Assembly (NCBI GenBank): GCA_002722175.1
Contig: PBKU01000057.1
Location: forward strand, 36,596 to 100,595
DNA: 64,000 bases
Origin: Magnetovibrio sp.
GTDB lineage: Bacteria > Pseudomonadota > Alphaproteobacteria > Rhodospirillales > Casp-alpha2
Direction: 5' to 3'
Under the pieces are notes generated by a model. It was not told where the DNA came from and did no database searches. It saw only the letters and a program-made list of their open reading frames with translations. The position numbers were made by a program, and so were the translations under genes. Shown one piece after another: positions 56,599 to 64,000 of this stretch (position 1 is its first letter; each line of letters opens with the position of its first letter).

Positions 56599-57104
56599 TC
56601 TTTTAAGGAGATAGTCAGGTGTGTTTCTACTGTTATGTCAGCGAGGAGTTCCAATAGATTTTCATAAGAAACAGCAACGCAGCCCCTAGTTGCTTTATAA
56701 TTAGGTTCAGCTATATGTAAAAAAACAGCACTACCCCGATTGGCGATGATCGGCTTATCATTAAAACCTATTACAACGATTAGATCATATAACTGATCTT
56801 TCCTCCATAGTAGCTCGTGGCTTGCCGCACAAGGAAGAGAAACCCTTTTATTATATAGTATGTCTTTTGGATCATCACACCAACCATCGTTTTCATTTAT
56901 TTTATTAAATTCGATGACAGATATGGGCTTTGGTATTCGATCTGCACGGTACAATCCATTTCTGAGCTTAAAAGTTCCTACTGGGGTTGTTTTATCGCCT
57001 TCATGCTTGCATTTAGACAAGCCAGCACTGCCAATAGAGCATTTAAAATATTTGTTTTTAAAACATAACCAGCCAGATCGATTAACAAGAATATTTTCAT
57101 CCAT
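56595..57104 (-). CDS. YkuD-type L,D-transpeptidase
   Basis: A 169-residue YkuD-domain protein. The catalytic region is FLHIAEPNYKATRGCVAVSYENL with the nucleophilic Cys in RGC and the conserved His before it. GDKTTPVGTFKLRNGLYRADRIPKP is the usual N-terminal strand. No signal peptide is seen, so export or a cytoplasmic role is unclear. It could crosslink meso-DAP residues of peptidoglycan or attach proteins to it. It follows the hypothetical gene at 57110 by five bases. Confidence 0.88.
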   Translation of the reverse strand: MDENILVNRSGWLCFKNKYFKCSIGSAGLSKCKHEGDKTTPVGTFKLRNGLYRADRIPKPISVIEFNKINENDGWCDDPKDILYNKRVSLPCAASHELLWRKDQLYDLIVVIGFNDKPIIANRGSAVFLHIAEPNYKATRGCVAVSYENLLELLADITVETHLTISLKD

Positions 57105-57109
57105 GAAAG

Positions 57110-57832
57110 TTAATTTACTATATCAAGTACGCTAGGTTTAGAATATAAAGTCGCAGCAGCTGCATAATACCGAGCATTTGATGGTACTTGTATTGAGAAA
57201 AAATCTCCCTGGATATTAGGAGCATTATCCTCATTTAGATTTGCAACCTCGTGTTTAGGGGAAAAATTCTTTGTGACGGGTAATTCATCTGAAATATTAA
57301 CTGTTGTAAGGCCAGGACTATTAGAAGAAACTTCCTGGTTAACTTTTGCTTGCTGTCTGGCCCATGCAAGCTCACCCATAGCCCACGTTGTAACAGGGTT
57401 ATTTTGATCAAGTCTCGGAGCGTCTTTATTCTTTGCGGAAAAAGCGAGATCAGTAGATTGTGATTTTTCAGTAGTTTTTTCATTTGAGCTCGGATTTAAA
57501 ATTGCCATCGTATGTTCACCTAGGTCAGAGCCGGTTTCGTGCTCAACAACGGTATTAATTAACGCTGCCGCAGCACCGATTGGGCCGAAAAACAAGGTTC
57601 CACCAGCAATACGCGATGCTGGGTCAATACTATCACCTGTGACCTTCCTATAAAAACTACTTAAAACAGGAATATGTTGAAACGGGTTTATAATATCAAT
57701 TAAATCCATGAATGTTAAACCATCTTCACCAAAAGGTTTAAAATCAGGTCGAGTAGTATTTGAGGTGTTGATGTTAGAATTGTTCAATGAAGTTGATTGT
57801 TGTGTATCTTGAAAATTAATCGAAGTAACCAT
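57110..57832 (-). CDS. Conserved hypothetical protein (alphaproteobacterial)
   Basis: A 240-residue protein without a named domain. After a Ser/Asn-rich start, residues 33-105 carry a recognisable conserved block: FGEDGLTFMDLIDIINPFQHIPVLSSFYRKVTGD split with DPASRIAGGTLFFGPIGAAAALINTVVE. This block seems widespread in Rhodospirillales-like genomes, and looks like a short amphipathic or membrane-touching region with Gly-rich helix. The remainder is low complexity. It is joined to the L,D-transpeptidase gene, and ribA lies upstream. Function is unknown. Confidence 0.7.
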   Translation of the reverse strand: MVTSINFQDTQQSTSLNNSNINTSNTTRPDFKPFGEDGLTFMDLIDIINPFQHIPVLSSFYRKVTGDSIDPASRIAGGTLFFGPIGAAAALINTVVEHETGSDLGEHTMAILNPSSNEKTTEKSQSTDLAFSAKNKDAPRLDQNNPVTTWAMGELAWARQQAKVNQEVSSNSPGLTTVNISDELPVTKNFSPKHEVANLNEDNAPNIQGDFFSIQVPSNARYYAAAATLYSKPSVLDIVN

Positions 57833-57975
57833 ATGAAGAAATCTTTCTTTTTTAAGCCTGGTTTGATAGAAGCAAAACTAGTGCCAAGAAAAAAGTGTTT
57901 ATAAATCAAATTATTAGAAAGTTTGATTGCTATGAAAAAATTTTTATCGGCAGGAATTACCGAGCAAACGATGCC

Positions 57976-59133
57976 TTAAAAATAGTGACCGCCTTTTACA
58001 GCTTTCGTTTTAAGGTAAAATTCATTATGTCTGTTCGATGGAAATTTGTGCGGAACACGCTCTGTAACACTTATTCCCAATTGCTCCAAGGCTTGAACCT
58101 TTGTTGGGTTATTCGTCATTAATTTTACGGTTCTAAATCCCAGACAGTTGAGCATTGAAACAGATGGCAAATAGATCCGTTCATCGTACTCGAAACCCAA
58201 CTGCTCATTCGCTTCCATCGTATCAAAACCCTGATCTTGGAGCCTGTATGCGCGAAGCTTGTTAACTAATCCAATTCCACGTCCCTCTTGAGCTAAATAA
58301 AGCAATATACCAGTTCCAGCTGATATAATTTCATGTAAAGCGCCCTGAAGCTGATCACCGCAATCACAACGTAGGCTTCCTAAGAGGTCTCCCGTGAAAC
58401 ATTCGGAATGAATGCGTGTTAAGATCGGGGAAATCTTTGGCGGTTTCCCGATAATTATAGCCAAATGTTCCAGCCCCCCGTCCTGAGGGCGAAAAGCAAT
58501 AATTCTTGTATTGACTGCACCCTCCAGAGGAACGTTTGCTTCGCTTACAATTTGTAAGGATTGGGCAGCCAAACACTCAGATTGAAAGATATCCTGCGCT
58601 TTGACTAGGAGGAAATCTTTTTTTGATGCCCAATCAGCAAGGTTGATATTGGGCCTTGTGACAATATCAGCAGTAATTGCAGCCGGTAAAAGCCGAGAAA
58701 ATTTTGCTAACATTACCGAAGCTTTTTGACAATCAAAAATGCCTGACTTTTCTGTAACAGTATTTAATTTTGCAGTCTCAAAAACAGATTTTGTATTTAG
58801 AGGATTCGAAAGCGCAAGAGCCTGTTCTGCGGATAGTTGGTTTTTGGTGGTTACTGTAACAACGTTTACATTTCCAGGGGATAAGCCAATTGCTGCTGCT
58901 CGATTTGAAGAAATGGTAAGGGCAGGCTGCTGGCCTGTTTCTTTGGAGAGCAATTGCAGTATTTCGGGCGTAACTACTTCCGCCGCAAGAGCGAGTACAG
59001 CCGTATCTTCAATACCCTCAATTACTATAAGTCGTCCGCGCCGGAACTCATATAAAGCCCGGTCCACGGAGACAGATCTTTGTTTGTTTTGACCTATCGA
59101 AACAGAGAGTGGATTTTCTTTATCATGATTCAC
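57976..59133 (-). CDS. ribA: GTP cyclohydrolase II with degenerate RibB-like N-terminal domain
   Basis: First step of riboflavin synthesis. 385 residues: residues 1-190 resemble a dihydroxybutanone-phosphate synthase fold (FRRGRLIVIEGIEDTAVLALAAEVVTPEILQLL) but lack the acidic motif of active RibB. Residues 195-385 form the cyclohydrolase: zinc Cys in HSECFTGDLLGSLRCDCGDQ, AQEGRGIGLVNKLRAYRLQD, the Tyr/Arg region and TNNPTKVQALEQLGI. The start is GTG. The N-terminal half is expected to be inactive, so a separate ribB or fused ribBA must be elsewhere. Confidence 0.93.
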   Translation of the reverse strand: MNHDKENPLSVSIGQNKQRSVSVDRALYEFRRGRLIVIEGIEDTAVLALAAEVVTPEILQLLSKETGQQPALTISSNRAAAIGLSPGNVNVVTVTTKNQLSAEQALALSNPLNTKSVFETAKLNTVTEKSGIFDCQKASVMLAKFSRLLPAAITADIVTRPNINLADWASKKDFLLVKAQDIFQSECLAAQSLQIVSEANVPLEGAVNTRIIAFRPQDGGLEHLAIIIGKPPKISPILTRIHSECFTGDLLGSLRCDCGDQLQGALHEIISAGTGILLYLAQEGRGIGLVNKLRAYRLQDQGFDTMEANEQLGFEYDERIYLPSVSMLNCLGFRTVKLMTNNPTKVQALEQLGISVTERVPHKFPSNRHNEFYLKTKAVKGGHYF

Positions 59134-59269
59134 TGAAAGTTCCTTTGATAAAACAGAGACTTTTTGCTACTTTTCTGAGCTTTTCTGCAATTAGTATTTG
59201 TAGCATGCTAGTTTATAATGCAGAAACTTATGTTAAAGTAAGTTTATGTAATATGAAAATATCATTAAA

Positions 59270-59958
59270 ATGGGTGACGACAAAAACATTCTCGCTTTAA
59301 TAAGGGATGATACTCTAGTTGAATTGCTTAACGAGCAATTTCAGCAAGTAGATGGTTTTGCTATTTCTTTTTCTAGGCCAACAGCTAATCCTATTAAAAC
59401 TATAAAGGACATTGGCCAAAATGCCATTCTTTTTGATTTTGAGTCCCGTTTTTTCGATAAAATAGAGTACAAAAAAAAATCGAAGAATACAGTAATTTTA
59501 TGCCTATTATGCTATTGCTTAATTTTGACCAAAGTTATAACAAATTTAAAAAAGCCGAACCCAAATTTTTGTCATATCTAAGAAAACCATTTAAATTTAC
59601 GTCTTTGATTAACACGCTTGCCGAGCAAATACATATGTGCCAGCAAGCCAAAGAAGCAAACTTAACTATTGGCCCATTTATGTTTCGACCCAATGAAAAA
59701 CTGCTTGTTAATAGAGATCAACAAAAAGAAATTACTTTAACTGACAAAGAAAATGCTATTTTGCTCTACCTTTATAAAGCTAAAAGAAAGGTTATAACAC
59801 GAGAAATCCTTCTACAGGCAATCTGGGGCTATAATGCACGTGTAGCTACACACACTTTGGAAACATATATTTACCGATTGCGACAAAAAATAGAGCGCAA
59901 CCCGTCAGCTGCAGAGATTTTGATTACTGCATCCGGGGGATACAAGCTGCAACGTTAA
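59270..59958 (+). pseudogene. OmpR-type response regulator, split by a frameshift at an A9 run
   Basis: Two overlapping frames together make one protein. The first frame (59270 onward) gives about 68 residues of a weak receiver domain (GDDKNILALIRDDTLVELL, NAILFDFES). The second frame, open from the A9 run, gives FMPIMLLLNFDQSYNKFKKAEPKFLSYLRKPFKF and then a full winged-helix domain (ITLTDKENAILLYLYKAKRKVITREILLQAIW, LETYIYRLRQKIE, ITASGGYKL). The frames join if the A9 at 59471-59479 had seven or ten A. Either the gene is decaying, the base call is wrong, or polymerase slippage on A9 restores the frame in some transcripts. The receiver lacks several usual acidic residues. It diverges from ribA. 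Confidence 0.8.
59471..59479 (+). repeat. A9 tract at the frame junction
   Basis: Nine consecutive A. The reading frames of the response regulator switch at this point; the upstream frame continues as AAA AAA AAA TCG, and the downstream frame needs AAA x n plus ATC GAA GAA. Confidence 0.9.
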
Positions 59959-60081
59959 ACCCTTTTTTGATGGATGTGCCCGTTATATAAATAGCAGTGA
60001 TACACCGCATATAAAAAACAGTTTGTTGATATTTTCGAAAAATTTTCTGCAACCGTTTAGACAAGAAAAGAAAGACGTTGT

Positions 60082-60717
60082 CTAACGCGTATTGTCCAAG
60101 ATGGGCAGCTCAAAAATAAATTCTTCTTTAGCTATGTGGCCGCCAAATGTAGTTTCTACGAGTGCAACGTTCGTTGTAATATCCCTAGAATCAAGTATAG
60201 CCCATTTACGTAGTTCGATGGGTGTATCGGAAAAAATTAATGTTAGTTTTCCATTCTGTGGATTGTTGGTTTGAGCAACAGACACTTGTATAACGCCATT
60301 TTGGTGTTTGAATTTTTCCAAGGAAACGCCGCTATTCGAAAAGGAAAACTGTTTTTCTAACAAAATACTTAGTGGTGTTTGATTAATGTCTATATTTGAA
60401 ACTTGCCTTAATTTGGTATCAAAATAAGTCAGGTACGAATGATCGGCCAATATTACGACCGGGTATGGTGGTTTATAGTCAATACGTAAGTTGCCAGGGC
60501 GCGAAAGTTTCAAAGTTCCTTCATAATGATCGCCATTTGATGAAACCTGAATGAATTTTGCTTCTAGCGTAGAAATACTGTTAAGGTATTTTTCAACAGC
60601 CTCTAGGATAGGTTTGTTTTCTTGAGATAGCTCGATAAGGTTCTGGTCACCTATAGCAGGCGATAGGGCACTACAAAGAAAAAGAAAAACTCTTATTATG
60701 AACCTTAAACTTCTCAT
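60082..60717 (-). CDS. lolA: Outer-membrane lipoprotein carrier protein LolA
   Basis: Periplasmic chaperone carrying lipoproteins from LolCDE to the outer membrane. 211 residues: a signal peptide (RFIIRVFLFLCSALSPAIG), LNSISTLEAKFIQVSSNGDHYEGTLKLSRPGNLRIDY in parts, PPYPVVILADHSYLTYFD and QTPLSILL, typical of alphaproteobacterial LolA. It is 56 bases downstream of ftsK, the usual pairing. Confidence 0.93.
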   Translation of the reverse strand: MRSLRFIIRVFLFLCSALSPAIGDQNLIELSQENKPILEAVEKYLNSISTLEAKFIQVSSNGDHYEGTLKLSRPGNLRIDYKPPYPVVILADHSYLTYFDTKLRQVSNIDINQTPLSILLEKQFSFSNSGVSLEKFKHQNGVIQVSVAQTNNPQNGKLTLIFSDTPIELRKWAILDSRDITTNVALVETTFGGHIAKEEFIFELPILDNTR

Positions 60718-60773
60718 GTTTTTTATTGCAAAAAATAAATACTTCAGACAAATTAAATGGATTTCTTGTTCAA

Positions 60774-63131
60774 TTAATTGAGGCCTCCGAGAATTTCCCT
60801 GCGCCCCACTCGATTGGCCGCACTTATTATTCCTGCCGCTTCCATTTGGTCGATTATGCGTGCGGCTCGATTATAGCCTATCTGAAGGTGGCGCTGAATA
60901 AAGCTTGTTGATGCCTTTCCTTCGCGGGTAACAACCATCACGGCTTCATCGTATAGTGCATCCGTACTCTCTTTTAGCGCATTATTATTGTTTGGATTGC
61001 TATTTAATTCTTCAGCTGTAATATCATCAATATATGCAGGCTTTCCTTGTGTTTTTAAGAAGCTTACTACTTCCTCGACCTCACTGTCAGAGACGAACGG
61101 TCCATGGATGCGAGAAATTCTTCCACCACCAGCCATATATAACATATCACCTTGTCCGAGAAGTTGCTCCGCTCCCTGCTCACCAAGAATAGTACGGCTA
61201 TCGATTTTAGAAGTTACCTGAAAACTAATTCTAGATGGAAAATTTGCCTTTATGGTTCCCGTGATTACATCTACAGATGGGCGCTGTGTTGCCATCATCA
61301 AATGGATACCCGCCGCACGCGCCATCTGGGCGAGACGTTGAATTGCAGCCTCAACATCTTTTCCGGCAACAAGCATTAGGTCAGCCATTTCGTCAACTAC
61401 TACGACAATGAAGGGCAAGGGATTTTCAGATACAGCCTGTTCTTCGAAAATTGGTTGTCCCAATTCATCAAACCCCGTTTGTATTATTCTTGAGAGAGTT
61501 TTGCCGGTCCTAGATGCTTCGAGAATTTTTGAGTTATAACCGGCAATGTTACGAACACCAAGCTGGCTCATTGAGCGGTAGCGATCCTCCATTTCACGAA
61601 CAACCCATTTTAACGCGACCACAGCTTTTGAGGGGTCAGTAACTACAGGCGTTATTAAATTTGGTATGTCTTCATACACTGATAACTCAAGCATTTTCGG
61701 GTCGATCATGATAAACTTACAGTCTTTTGGAGACAAATTATATAAAAGTGACAATATCATGGTATTCATAGCTACGGATTTACCTGACCCTGTTGTTCCA
61801 GCTATTAAGAGGTGAGGCATTCTTGCAAGGTCAACAGTTATAGGCCCCCCCCCTATATCTTTTCCTAGTGCTAAGGGTAGAGCAGCTTTAGTTTTTTCAA
61901 AATCTTCGGAAGACAGCAATTCTCTTAAATACACAGTCTCGCGATGCTGGTTCGGAATTTCAATTCCAATGGCGTTTTTTCCAGCGACAACGGCTACTCG
62001 TACTGAAATTGCACTCATAGATCTAGCGATGTCATCAGCCAAACTAATTACACGGGAAGTTTTAGTGCCAGGAGCTGGCTCTAATTCATAAAGAGTAACA
62101 ACGGGGCCTGGTCGAACCTTTACAATTTTGCCCCGTACCCCGTATTCTTCTAATATGGTTGCCAGATATAGGGCATTTTGTTTAAGTGCATTTTGACTTT
62201 CCTGTGTTTCAGAAATGGTGCTTTTTTGTAGCTTGAGAAATTCTAGCAAAGGAGGCTCAAACTTTTCAGTTGGCTCAAGTGGCAAATTTCTCTGTTTCCG
62301 TTGTATGGCTTTTTTACCATTTTTTGCGCGTTTTTTGGGGCTTACTAAAACATCGATAGTTCCGGGGCCTAAAGAATGGTTGGTAGTTGGATTTACGGGA
62401 GAATGGTGATTTTTTTGTTGAGCTTTTTCACCTAAAACCCAAGGCTTAAAACTGGTAAATAGTATGCGATCTTTATTTAATAGGTTTCTCAATTTTACAA
62501 AAAGTCTGCCTATTAAGGAAAGAGCAACTCTTAAAGTAACTACCCAGTCTTGTTGAGAAACTCCAAGGGAAAATAGAAAAAAAACAAAACCGCAAAAAAT
62601 CAGCCCCAAAAACGCTAAAATGTGGTAGTCGGCGAAGCCGATGTTTGTTAAGTGATTTATTTCCCAATTAAACAAAAGCTCACCAACACTTCCGCCAAGA
62701 CCATAGGTAAAATACCAGCCTGAAGGAGAAGGTATTGCTGCTAGCCCATATGTTGTGATTATGGTAGCCGCAATCATACCCAAAACCCGTAAGAAGAAAT
62801 TTGTTATCAGTATATGCTTCCACAGTCGTCCCCCCCAAACCAAAAAGACTATTATAGGTATACAGATTGCGATCCCACCTGTTTGGAACGCAATATCAGC
62901 TATAATAGCTCCTATACCGCCGAGAAAGTTGTATGCTTCCTTATTGGTAATGACATTAAGAGACGGATCATTAGGGTTATAGCTTACAATCGATGCTGTT
63001 AGGGCAGCAGCGGCTACAAAAAGAACTAAGCTAAGACTTTCGTAAAATCTATGGGCTAAGAATTCACTTGCTGCGTCCGGTAACATCGAAATTCGGTTTA
63101 TGGATTTATCAGGTTTTGATAATCTTGCCAT
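60774..63131 (-). CDS. ftsK: DNA translocase FtsK
   Basis: Septal DNA pump that clears the terminus and activates XerCD at dif. 785 residues: four membrane helices (about 28-48, 82-108, 114-138, 168-190), a short linker, the alpha/beta RecA-like motor with Walker A AGTTGSGKSVAMNTM near 445, Walker B IVVVVDEMADLM and ATQRPSVDVITGTIKANFPSRI, and the gamma winged helix with EGKASTSFIQRHLQIGYNRAARIIDQME. A G9 run (61845-61853 on the + strand as C9) encodes IGGGP before the Walker A motif. Confidence 0.97.
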   Translation of the reverse strand: MARLSKPDKSINRISMLPDAASEFLAHRFYESLSLVLFVAAAALTASIVSYNPNDPSLNVITNKEAYNFLGGIGAIIADIAFQTGGIAICIPIIVFLVWGGRLWKHILITNFFLRVLGMIAATIITTYGLAAIPSPSGWYFTYGLGGSVGELLFNWEINHLTNIGFADYHILAFLGLIFCGFVFFLFSLGVSQQDWVVTLRVALSLIGRLFVKLRNLLNKDRILFTSFKPWVLGEKAQQKNHHSPVNPTTNHSLGPGTIDVLVSPKKRAKNGKKAIQRKQRNLPLEPTEKFEPPLLEFLKLQKSTISETQESQNALKQNALYLATILEEYGVRGKIVKVRPGPVVTLYELEPAPGTKTSRVISLADDIARSMSAISVRVAVVAGKNAIGIEIPNQHRETVYLRELLSSEDFEKTKAALPLALGKDIGGGPITVDLARMPHLLIAGTTGSGKSVAMNTMILSLLYNLSPKDCKFIMIDPKMLELSVYEDIPNLITPVVTDPSKAVVALKWVVREMEDRYRSMSQLGVRNIAGYNSKILEASRTGKTLSRIIQTGFDELGQPIFEEQAVSENPLPFIVVVVDEMADLMLVAGKDVEAAIQRLAQMARAAGIHLMMATQRPSVDVITGTIKANFPSRISFQVTSKIDSRTILGEQGAEQLLGQGDMLYMAGGGRISRIHGPFVSDSEVEEVVSFLKTQGKPAYIDDITAEELNSNPNNNNALKESTDALYDEAVMVVTREGKASTSFIQRHLQIGYNRAARIIDQMEAAGIISAANRVGRREILGGLN
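61845..61853 (-). repeat. G9 mononucleotide tract in ftsK
   Basis: Nine G on the coding strand within the codons for Gly-Gly-Gly of the motor domain. It is in an essential-type gene, where regulated slippage would be lethal, and so serves as a control for the G9 in the glycosyltransferase gene. Confidence 0.9.
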
Positions 63132-63156
63132 TGGTTAGTGTTAACGTACTAAAGGT

Positions 63157-64000
63157 TTAAATAGCCTTAACAATTCGTTGTATAGCATCTTTTATTGTAT
63201 TTGTAGAATGAGTAAGTGCTATTCGGATAAACGGGGCGCCAGGATTTTTGCCGTTCACAAGTGGATGTGAAAGATAGGCGCCAGGAAGGACTTTAATTGC
63301 GGCCTCTGTCCAGAGCTTTTTTGTTACACTTTCTCCATTGCCAACATTAAGCCACAAAAAAAACCCTCCATCAGGTCGATAAAAATCGAATCGTTTTTCA
63401 ATAATTTTTTCTGCGCACGAGAAATTTTTCCGGTAAACTGACCGCATAATTTTAACATGTCTTTCGTCACGCCACAGAGCTTCAGCAGCGGCAAGTATTG
63501 GTAATGGTGTTTGAGGCCCCACATAACTGCGAAGGTGGCGGAAAAGCTTAATAAGGCCTGGATCACCTGCGACGAAGCCCGACCGAAGCCCCGCTGAAGA
63601 CGATCTTTTTGAAAGGGAGTGAAAGACAAGAACGTTTTTAACCCCTTCTCCCATTGATGCTGCGGCCTGAAGAGCACCTATTGGTGGGATTTTGTCATAG
63701 ATTTCAGAATAGCATTCGTCCACTAGTAAAGTAAAGTCGTATCGCCTGGCAAGGTCAATGGCCTTTACCAATTGATCCAGGTTTGCGGCTGCACCTTGAG
63801 GGTTCGCGGGAGAACAAAAATAAAACAATGCAAGGCGTGATAGGGTTGCCGGCTCTAGCTCAGTAATTTGGGGCAAAAATCCATTTTCCGAGCTAGCGGT
63901 TAGATAGATTGGCTCTGCTCCAGTTATGGCAGCTGCGCCCCCATAAACATGATAAAACGGGTTGGGCATTGCTACTATTGGTTTTTTCCCGTTTTTGGCC
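63157..64000 (-). CDS. Class I/II aminotransferase (C-terminal part, cut by window edge)
   Basis: PLP fold-type I aminotransferase; about 281 residues are visible and the frame stays open to base 64000 with NGKKPIVAMPNPFYHVYGGAA. The PLP Lys is in FHSLSKRSSSAGLRSGF, with the Asp/Tyr region LLVDECYSEIYD and SPANPQGAAA. It resembles succinyldiaminopimelate aminotransferase (DapC) and related enzymes, and a role in lysine synthesis would fit, but assignment inside the family is uncertain without the N-terminus. The Met at 63969 is internal, not the start. Confidence 0.85.
   Translation of the reverse strand, partial: AKNGKKPIVAMPNPFYHVYGGAAAITGAEPIYLTASSENGFLPQITELEPATLSRLALFYFCSPANPQGAAANLDQLVKAIDLARRYDFTLLVDECYSEIYDKIPPIGALQAAASMGEGVKNVLVFHSLSKRSSSAGLRSGFVAGDPGLIKLFRHLRSYVGPQTPLPILAAAEALWRDERHVKIMRSVYRKNFSCAEKIIEKRFDFYRPDGGFFLWLNVGNGESVTKKLWTEAAIKVLPGAYLSHPLVNGKNPGAPFIRIALTHSTNTIKDAIQRIVKAI

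Noticed and set aside
59500..59958. The winged-helix half as an independent gene starting at 59500
   Set aside because: The frame is open upstream to the A9 run and its first 30 residues match the end of a receiver domain, so it is the second part of one gene.
61845..61853. Phase variation in ftsK at a G9 tract
   Set aside because: Slippage would destroy an essential motor; the tract is explained by three Gly codons. It is kept only as a control for the GT9 tract.
1..64000. CRISPR arrays, tRNA or rRNA genes, insertion sequences, prophage genes
   Set aside because: I looked for repeat-spacer spacing, tRNA T-arm patterns, transposase-like proteins and terminal repeats and found none.

Overview
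The window is a 64 kb piece of an alphaproteobacterial chromosome that is fairly AT-rich (I estimate roughly 40% GC by eye). Gene content and order resemble the Rhodospirillales and related free-living groups: hrcA-grpE-dnaK-dnaJ-dapB next to rph-rdgB-hemW; hslVU beside the his genes; timA-mltA-smr; ppsR|hemE-hemH-hemJ-rho; and mnmE-mnmG-rsmG-parA-parB-holA-lptE-leuS. Complete histidine, heme and LPS/peptidoglycan functions argue against a strongly reduced parasite. I cannot place it below class with confidence. The window is almost fully coding. I see no rRNA, tRNA, CRISPR array, insertion sequence, prophage or defence island.

Layout. 1-3.7 kb: leftward GT9 glycosyltransferase, ampG and mutS (cut by the window edge). 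4.1-6 kb: a rightward envelope trio (EI24 membrane protein, bactofilin, lipoprotein). 6.1-12.2 kb: leftward heat-shock operon hrcA-grpE-dnaK-dnaJ plus dapB. 12.4-14.9 kb: rph, rdgB, hemW. 14.9-18.9 kb: LpoA-like lipoprotein facing rsmI, a DolP-like BON lipoprotein and a SirB1-family protein. 18.9-24.1 kb: gshB and an oxidative trio (alpha/beta hydrolase, GMC oxidoreductase, aldehyde dehydrogenase). 24.2-27.9 kb: hinT-hisE-hisF-hisA-hisH-hisB. 28.1-30.9 kb: hslVU, an XRE regulator and an Smr protein. 31.2-34.2 kb: an FMN hydroxy-acid oxidase, then mltA and a Tim44-domain gene. 34.6-38.7 kb: secB, then leftward dnaQ-coaE-aroE-maf-ppsR.

38.7-50.4 kb looks like the replication-origin neighbourhood. 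The 360-bp ppsR|hemE gap has the gene context of the hemE-linked origins known in Caulobacter and Rickettsia and holds DnaA-box-like sequences. Genes diverge on both sides of it, and a perfect 16-bp parS palindrome lies 7 kb away between mnmE and mnmG, just upstream of parAB.

50.4-64 kb: holA, lptE, leuS, a DUF3576 lipoprotein, a ThiE-like protein, yggS, an L,D-transpeptidase, a conserved hypothetical protein, ribA, a frameshifted OmpR-type response regulator, lolA, ftsK and a cut aminotransferase.

I found no new multi-gene system. The items most worth a second look are the candidate oriC/parS pair, the response regulator split at an A9 run (decay, assembly error or transcriptional slippage), a maf gene whose conserved N-terminus requires a CTG start overlapping the ppsR stop, recurrent TTGA stop/start overlaps, and a G9 tract in an LPS-type glycosyltransferase gene.
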